A stretch of 11,608 nt of DNA from Desulfuromonas sp. (GTDB lineage: Bacteria > Desulfobacterota > Desulfuromonadia > Desulfuromonadales > SZUA-401). The stretch covers positions 1 to 11,608 of the forward strand of contig PKUI01000138.1 in NCBI GenBank assembly GCA_002869605.1. The letters are read 5' to 3'. The notes under the pieces are model-generated. The model was not told where the DNA came from. It saw only the letters and a list, made by a program, of their open reading frames with translations, and made no database searches. Each line of letters opens with the position of its first letter. Within the stretch, counting starts at the first letter, position 1. The position numbers and the translations under genes were made by a program. Shown piece by piece: positions 6,437-11,608 of this stretch.

Positions 6437-7213
6437 TTACCTCCGCAATTTATTGACCGCCGTCATCAGGGTCGATTTCCAACGGGCTTCGTGACAATCG
6501 ATGACCACCGCCGTAATATTATCCTTCCCCCCCAGGGCATTCGCCAGCTCCACCAGTCGCGCAGCGGTCTCGGCGGGGGGACCCTTGGCGGCCAGAACAC
6601 TTTTCAGTCCATCCTCGTCGACTAAGTCGCTCAAGCCATCACTGCACAGCAAAAAACGGTCATGCGGCATGACATCAATCGGGATCACATCAGCTTCGAT
6701 CTCCGGCTCGATACCGAGCGCCTTGACCAGCACATGGCGCATCCTGGCGTTCGCGGCCTCCTCCTGTGAGATGACCCCGGCCCGTACCTGCATATTGACC
6801 CAGGTGTGATCACGTGTCAGTTGGGTCAACACCTCGCCACGTAGTCGATAGGCACGGCTGTCGCCGACGTGCCCCAGATACCCGCCCGTCTCCGCACAAC
6901 AGATAAAGGTCAGCGTAGTCCCCATGCCTTTCCGCTCTTCGTGCTCCTGGGCATCTGAAAAGATCGCCCGATTCGCAACGCTGACGGCCTGCTGCAGGGC
7001 CTCCGCGGAACACTCCAGGGACTCACTCTCCTCGGCGAGAAAGTGGGAGAACAGGGCCTCGATCGCCAGGGCACTGGCGACCTCACCGGCGGCGTGTCCC
7101 CCCATGCCATCAGCGACCGCAAACAGCCCCTGCTTGCTCGCGACACGAAAGGTATCCTCGTTGTGATCCCTGACCCGCCCCGTATCACTTTGCCCATCAG
7201 CGGTGAAGAACAT
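6437..7213 (-). CDS. PP2C family Ser/Thr protein phosphatase
   Basis: Metal-dependent phosphatase of 258 aa, the usual length of bacterial stand-alone PP2C enzymes (PrpC/Stp type), cytoplasmic, expected to reverse phosphorylation by the upstream kinase. The catalytic motifs are intact: GRVRDHNEDTF (12-22, Asp20), VADGMGGH (33-40, Asp35), GMGTTL (96-101), HVGDSRAYRLR (115-125, Asp118), LTRDHTWV (132-139), LCSDGLSDL (189-197, Asp192) and GGKDNITAVV (228-237, Asp231). The frame is open 114 bases further upstream, but homology starts at MFFTADGQSDTGRV. This ATG shares its A with the kinase stop (TGATG), with GAGG in front, so the two are translationally coupled. No extra regulatory domain is present. 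Confidence 0.95.
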   Translation of the reverse strand: MFFTADGQSDTGRVRDHNEDTFRVASKQGLFAVADGMGGHAAGEVASALAIEALFSHFLAEESESLECSAEALQQAVSVANRAIFSDAQEHEERKGMGTTLTFICCAETGGYLGHVGDSRAYRLRGEVLTQLTRDHTWVNMQVRAGVISQEEAANARMRHVLVKALGIEPEIEADVIPIDVMPHDRFLLCSDGLSDLVDEDGLKSVLAAKGPPAETAARLVELANALGGKDNITAVVIDCHEARWKSTLMTAVNKLRR

Positions 7214-9666
7214 CACTTCCTCGCTTTCTCGCTGCAAGCCCGTGCCGCAGCTGCAACCTCGAAGGCGTTTTTGGGGCGCCGCGAAACCGCCTTGACAAGC
7301 AGGCTGTCGATCAGCTCGTAGCAACATTTCGGCAAGTCTTTGTTTTTTTCCCTGAGGGGCATGAAGTTGAGGTTCGAGATGTTGTACATCAACGACGCCA
7401 TGCTGTCACCGACAAAGGCTTTTTCCCCGCACAACAACTCGTAGCAGACCGAGCCGAGGGAGAAAAGATCGGAGCGTCCATCGACCTTCTTGGCAGCAAC
7501 CTGCTCGGGGGACATGTAGCTTGGAGTCCCTAGCACCATGCCGGTCTGGGTCTGTGAATTCGACACCACCCGGGCAATGCCAAAATCGGTGACCTTAACA
7601 CTGTTGTCGGAAAGGCGCATGATATTGGCCGGCTTGATATCACGATGAACCACCTCGTTATCATGTGCATAACCGAGGGCATCGGCGACATCGGCGACGA
7701 TCGTCATGACCTCGTATGGAGATAACAGCGTACCGGGCTTACAATAGGTCGCGAGGTCTTTGCCGTTGAGAAACTCCATCGCCAGGTAGGCCAGGTCATG
7801 CTCCTCCCCCGCATCAAAAATCGTTACGATGCCCGGGTGGTTGAGACGCCCGGCAGCTTCGGCCTCGCGAAAGAAACGGTCCTTGATCATCGGCAACTGG
7901 GTGTCATCGACCCCGCTGTAGGCGAGGGTCTTGATCGCCACCTCACGGTTGATTTTCGGGTCGCGCCCAAGATAGACCGTCCCCATGGCACCCTGGCCGA
8001 GCTCACTGACTACCTCATAGCGTCCAAGCGTCGGATGAACCGCCCCCTGTTCAAGAACCACCGTAGCATCCTTGCCCGGCTTCCCCAGCGGTGCTCTGCC
8101 GTTGTGGGCACGCAGCCTCTCCAGGCGCTCGCCGACGTCCTTGTAACGTCCTCTTTTTGCCAGCAGTTCATAGACCCCAAGGGCCTGTCCGAAGCGGCGT
8201 TTGCGTTCATAATCGAGCCCCAGTTGGTAGAGCAGCTCACGCGCCCCATCATGGCCAACCGGACACGACTTGAAGCGTTCAAGCGCCTGGTCGAGCATCC
8301 CCTTCTCCTGCAACATCTGCCCGAGATGACAATTGAGTTCTGCCAGCTGCAGGCGCCGTTGCGCGAAGGTACGCTCGCCCACCAGCAGTATCATCCCCAT
8401 CACCGTCAACAAAAATGGTGGGGACAACTGCAGCCACCAACCGAGATTAACCAGCAGGACCGTGGAACCGACCATCCAGGCAAGCAGAAACACTCCCATC
8501 AGGAACCATGCGGTGCGCACGGGGAGCCGCGGCACCACCAGCCACAAGAAGAAGGCAAAGTAGCTCAGCACCAGCAGCTCGACCAGAGGTACCCACCCCG
8601 GGCGGCTGAGTTGAAAATCTCCCAGCAACTGGCTGAGCATCCTGGCCTCCGTGAACTCCTGCGCGCCGGGCTGGTCAAAACGCCCGATGACCACGGTTTT
8701 GCCGGAAAGCAGCCCCTCCTCACCATCGGCGGCATATACAACCTCCGTCGTATGTACCGGCAATGGCGCAAGGTAAGACTCAGGAAGCGGCAGCAGGCGC
8801 AGTTGCGCATCGATCGGAAGGCTCCGCTTGCCGGCGAGCAGAACACTGGAAGCACCGCGTGCTACATATTTGAGTTCCCTGAACGTGGCGCCCTCCGCGA
8901 CCACCAAAGTCGCCAGGCTCGCTGCCGGGTAGTAGCGTTCCCCGGCCGCCATCAAGAGCAGCCCCGGCACACTGTCAACGTTTTCGACCTCGGGAGCAAA
9001 CCCTGCTGCGGCCGCCTGCCGCAACAAAGGGTCCCAGGGAAGTGCAACCGATGCGATTTTCAGTTCGGCCCAGGGCGGGGGGACAGGGTTGGAAAATCGT
9101 TTCAGTTTTTCCGACCAGTTCCACTGAGGAATATCGAGTTTCAGGGTGTACTTAGCAAGTCCGGTGAGGGTCTCGTCGGCCTCGGGGCCACTCTGTATGG
9201 AACTGACCAGCACAACATTCCCGGACTCCCGCAAGGCCCGGCCCAGCTGCGCATCACCATCAAATTCCCGCTGCAGGGTGCGCAGTTCGGGCTTGATACG
9301 TTGCCAGAGCTTGTTATGGGCGGCCCCCGGGGTACGATTCCATTCGTCAACCAGCGACTGCATGCGGGTGCCCGCAGCATCCGATGCCGGAGAAGTCAGG
9401 GGCAGATACAGAAGCACCGCCCGTACCCGCTGTTCAGTGAGTCGCACCAGCAATGCCGCCAGCTGATCACGTGAAAACTCCTGTTCCTTAAGACGCAGGG
9501 CAACCACCGGAGATTCCGGGGGGACCGGAGCCATTCCAGCACGTAACGACAGGAGCTCGCTCTCGAGCTCGACCAGCTGCGGGACCTGAAAGATGACCCC
9601 ACCGGCGAGCACAAGCATCAGCAGCAGAATCAGGCTGCGTACGGAAAACAACCAGCGCATTATCAT
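7213..9666 (-). CDS. Membrane Ser/Thr protein kinase with CHASE2-like sensor domain
   Basis: Transmembrane signalling kinase of 817 aa. Order: one N-terminal helix (about 8-27); a periplasmic CHASE2-like sensor (about 30-355, with RESGNVVLV at 146-154, AAAGFAPEVENVDSVPG at 219-235 and GKTVVIGR at 322-329); three membrane helices (about 360-430); a TPR-like helical stretch (about 440-520); then a Hanks-type kinase domain (about 548-800). Kinase motifs are complete: GQGAMG loop (558-563), VAIK with Lys579, HRDIKPAN (674-681, Asp676), DFG (694-696) and GTPSYMSPEQ (713-722). It should be active. A pre-kinase motif DATVVLE (533-539) may be phosphorylated and read by the FHA protein. The start at 9666 is supported by GAGGTG eight bases upstream; a second ATG two codons later fits less well. 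It follows the upstream gene by 21 bp and overlaps the PP2C gene. Confidence 0.95.
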   Translation of the reverse strand: MIMRWLFSVRSLILLLMLVLAGGVIFQVPQLVELESELLSLRAGMAPVPPESPVVALRLKEQEFSRDQLAALLVRLTEQRVRAVLLYLPLTSPASDAAGTRMQSLVDEWNRTPGAAHNKLWQRIKPELRTLQREFDGDAQLGRALRESGNVVLVSSIQSGPEADETLTGLAKYTLKLDIPQWNWSEKLKRFSNPVPPPWAELKIASVALPWDPLLRQAAAAGFAPEVENVDSVPGLLLMAAGERYYPAASLATLVVAEGATFRELKYVARGASSVLLAGKRSLPIDAQLRLLPLPESYLAPLPVHTTEVVYAADGEEGLLSGKTVVIGRFDQPGAQEFTEARMLSQLLGDFQLSRPGWVPLVELLVLSYFAFFLWLVVPRLPVRTAWFLMGVFLLAWMVGSTVLLVNLGWWLQLSPPFLLTVMGMILLVGERTFAQRRLQLAELNCHLGQMLQEKGMLDQALERFKSCPVGHDGARELLYQLGLDYERKRRFGQALGVYELLAKRGRYKDVGERLERLRAHNGRAPLGKPGKDATVVLEQGAVHPTLGRYEVVSELGQGAMGTVYLGRDPKINREVAIKTLAYSGVDDTQLPMIKDRFFREAEAAGRLNHPGIVTIFDAGEEHDLAYLAMEFLNGKDLATYCKPGTLLSPYEVMTIVADVADALGYAHDNEVVHRDIKPANIMRLSDNSVKVTDFGIARVVSNSQTQTGMVLGTPSYMSPEQVAAKKVDGRSDLFSLGSVCYELLCGEKAFVGDSMASLMYNISNLNFMPLREKNKDLPKCCYELIDSLLVKAVSRRPKNAFEVAAAARACSEKARK

Positions 9667-9687
9667 GCCATCAACACCTCAATACAC

Positions 9688-11608
9688 TCATCGGCCCGGA
9701 GAATCTTCTTCAACATCTTCCCCCTCGGCCGACAAGAAACGGAACTTACCTTTGCGCAGTTTATGCCGCCACAAGCCATGCGATGCAAAACCTTCCCATC
9801 CCCAGGCAAGCCAACGCAGTAACGCGAATGCCAGCCAAAGCGACCATGCCAGCATTAACAGTCGATAGACCAGCATCGGCAAGGACACAACCCAGGCACG
9901 TGGGAAGTCGACAGGTGACAAGTCCTGGTACCAACGTAACAGTTGACTGCTCGAACCGTTCCCGGCTATCTGCATATCGGGATAACCGAGCAGCCCGTAT
10001 TGAACGGCCCAGCACAACGCCCCCAGCGCCAGCAGGGTCAGCAGAACCAGACCGACCTGTACCAGATTGAACAGATCGGGATGAGTTTCGCTGTTCATGC
10101 GCCGTCGCCAGCCCAGTGCCAGCAGCCAGCCGACAACCAACAAAACCATCACCACGTGCCCCTGGGTCAGACCGAGTCCAAGCAGAATCCATTCCCAGCT
10201 CCGCAGCGGGGTCAGACCGACCCGTCCCAGCACAAACCCTGCACCGACCACGATCAACACCACCCCCCAGAAAAGGACGGCCGGCCCCATCGCTGGTCCG
10301 CCGGCAAACAGCACCCAGCGATTGGCAGGTACCTTGACATCGATGCGGGAATTGACCGAGGGGGTCTCGAGTTGCAGTGCCGGGGTCTTCCAGAACAGTC
10401 CCATGCCGTCAGCGAGCCGCATCACCAGCTCAACACCCTGCTTACCGGGGCGCACCGGGACATACACCATCGTCCCGTCACGTTGAACCGGTTGCTCCTG
10501 CCCATCGATGACGACACGGAGCAATTCGCTCTCCGCAGGCAACGCAATCCGATATTTGCCCCCCTGGCTGCTACGCGCCTCAAGGTGCAAGGTGGCGTCT
10601 CCGGTACGTGCCCCGGCGGCAAGCGTCAGTCGAGCCGCATCGACAGTCAACGTCTGCCCGGGAACCCCTTGGGGTCGGGAGAGCTTCAAGCCAACCTGTT
10701 CACCCGGCCAGGGTCGCCACTCCGGGAGGTAGCTGGCCTCAGGCTGTTGTGGATAGATTTTCGGGATCCCGGAGAATTCAACATGCCACAGAGGGCTGAC
10801 ATCGAGCCGCCAGACCTCGACCCAGTCTCCTTCTGCGGGCGTCTGCAGGGTCAGTTGCTCCTGCTCTTCCAAATAGGAGCGCCAGCTTAGGTGCGAGATT
10901 CCGGGGGGCAAAACCACCCGTACCGCACCGTTACCGGTCACTGGGAGCTCCTCGATGGGCGCCTCGCCGGAAAGCAACGGCAGATTAATAGCCACGGGCT
11001 GATCAGGAGGAGAAAGTCGTGACACCCGGGTCTGCACCTGCCAGTTCAAACCGAGTTGAAGGGTACGCTCGACCCTCAGAAACGGCGGAATCCTGCTCGG
11101 CTCAAGCTCCTTTGACACCAGATTGGAACGCGGTTCAATACGCTGAAGCTGAAGCTGCCCTGCAGCCCTTCCCTGTTCATCGACACCGAGCAACTGCCAC
11201 CCAACAGCCTGCCAGGTGACCTGGTGTGGATTCAGTGGCAATGGTAGCAGCAGGGTATTGATGCGCGGCACGCTGCCCCGTAACAGCACCTGATGACGCC
11301 CTTCGGAAACCACCAGCCATAACCCCGCATTTACGCCACGACGCAAGGCCCGGGCGGGGTGACCATCGACGATGACCTCCTTGGCATTCCACTGCGGAGA
11401 CTGCCCCGGCAACGGGATAGCAACCTGTGCCTGGGCATCCACCAACAGGCGCAAACGCAGCTCACTCTGGTCGACGCTCACATACATCTTCCCTATGCTC
11501 GCGCAGTTTTCTCCACACTCTGGCGGTTCGAGCAAACGTTCTTCCAGCTGTTTAAGTAAAGTCTCCGAGGGGAAATCCGCGCGGGCAGATGTCGCGGGAG
11601 CCACCAAA
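9688..11608 (-). CDS. Unrecognised exported beta-rich protein with C-terminal membrane domain (5' end outside window)
   Basis: I do not recognise a named family. The visible 639 residues run off the right edge. They begin with what looks like the end of a signal peptide (ATSARA followed by DFPSE), so only the true start and the signal peptide core are missing; the TTG at 11607 is probably not the start. A large extracytoplasmic part (about 11-430) is rich in alternating hydrophobic strands and prolines. It carries a CGENC (CxxxC) motif near its start in the stretch EPPECGENCASIG, and further on GWQLLGVDEQGRA. Four to six membrane helices follow (about 440-602), then an acidic cytoplasmic tail (about 603-639). 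The stop is 21 bp before the kinase start, so it is co-transcribed with the kinase. A role as sensor partner or kinase-controlled envelope protein is inference only. Confidence 0.8.
   Translation of the reverse strand, partial: LVAPATSARADFPSETLLKQLEERLLEPPECGENCASIGKMYVSVDQSELRLRLLVDAQAQVAIPLPGQSPQWNAKEVIVDGHPARALRRGVNAGLWLVVSEGRHQVLLRGSVPRINTLLLPLPLNPHQVTWQAVGWQLLGVDEQGRAAGQLQLQRIEPRSNLVSKELEPSRIPPFLRVERTLQLGLNWQVQTRVSRLSPPDQPVAINLPLLSGEAPIEELPVTGNGAVRVVLPPGISHLSWRSYLEEQEQLTLQTPAEGDWVEVWRLDVSPLWHVEFSGIPKIYPQQPEASYLPEWRPWPGEQVGLKLSRPQGVPGQTLTVDAARLTLAAGARTGDATLHLEARSSQGGKYRIALPAESELLRVVIDGQEQPVQRDGTMVYVPVRPGKQGVELVMRLADGMGLFWKTPALQLETPSVNSRIDVKVPANRWVLFAGGPAMGPAVLFWGVVLIVVGAGFVLGRVGLTPLRSWEWILLGLGLTQGHVVMVLLVVGWLLALGWRRRMNSETHPDLFNLVQVGLVLLTLLALGALCWAVQYGLLGYPDMQIAGNGSSSQLLRWYQDLSPVDFPRAWVVSLPMLVYRLLMLAWSLWLAFALLRWLAWGWEGFASHGLWRHKLRKGKFRFLSAEGEDVEEDSPGR

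Noticed and set aside
7214..7327. Longer start for the PP2C phosphatase (38 extra residues)
   Set aside because: The extension is the kinase C-terminus read in another frame. PP2C homology and a ribosome binding site fit the ATG at 7213.
7798..9474. Very long open frame (558 codons, + strand) antisense to the kinase gene
   Set aside because: It lies wholly within the well-supported kinase gene. Its translation is rich in Arg, Gln, His and Pro with no domain, as expected for the complement of a high-G+C coding frame. No ribosome binding site is evident.
5737..9666. Type VI secretion PpkA-PppA-Fha control module
   Set aside because: The kinase, phosphatase and FHA set is similar in logic, but no secretion gene is present and the kinase sensor is CHASE2-like. 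There is no support for a secretion role here.
9943..10890. Open frame of 315 codons (+ strand) antisense to the exported protein gene
   Set aside because: Gln/Pro/Arg-rich translation without domains or membrane pattern. The opposite frame gives a convincing exported and membrane protein.

Overview
The window looks like a piece of the chromosome of a Gram-negative, probably anaerobic deltaproteobacterium (Desulfuromonadales/Geobacter-like). That placement is an inference from three things: moderately high G+C, a TAXI-type TRAP transporter with a fused permease behind a sigma-54-like promoter, and a CHASE2 Ser/Thr kinase of a type I associate with that group. No rRNA, tRNA, mobile element, CRISPR array or phage gene was seen.

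Left part (1-4581, + strand): a 395-base leader without a credible gene carries a strong match to a sigma-54 -24/-12 promoter. Upstream of it lie two 16-bp palindromes of the same TGGC-N8-GCCA form, 20 bp apart centre to centre, as expected for enhancer-binding-protein sites. They precede a TRAP transporter operon: a TAXI-family periplasmic solute-binding protein, a GCAA-capped stem-loop, a fused DctQ-DctM permease of 861 aa, and a universal stress protein 13 bp later. An intrinsic terminator follows. The permease has an additional C-terminal region in which an unmodified lipoyl/biotinyl-like fold seems to be inserted before the last membrane helices.

Middle (4596-5043, + strand): a monocistronic small gene with its own probable promoter encodes a 129-aa protein resembling the LpdD/proteasome-assembly-chaperone-4-like family. 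No UbiD or UbiX partner is in view.

Right part (5063-11608, - strand, transcribed right to left): a tightly packed apparent operon. It begins with the 3' part of a gene for a large exported beta-rich protein with a C-terminal membrane domain, which I cannot name. Next come a membrane-bound CHASE2-TPR-Ser/Thr kinase, a PP2C phosphatase whose start overlaps the kinase stop (TGATG), a double FHA-domain protein 7 bp further on, and a MarC-family membrane protein. Kinase, phosphatase and phosphothreonine reader together make a self-contained phospho-signalling circuit. The exported protein is a plausible envelope partner or input. The stimulus and the downstream target are not apparent from the sequence.
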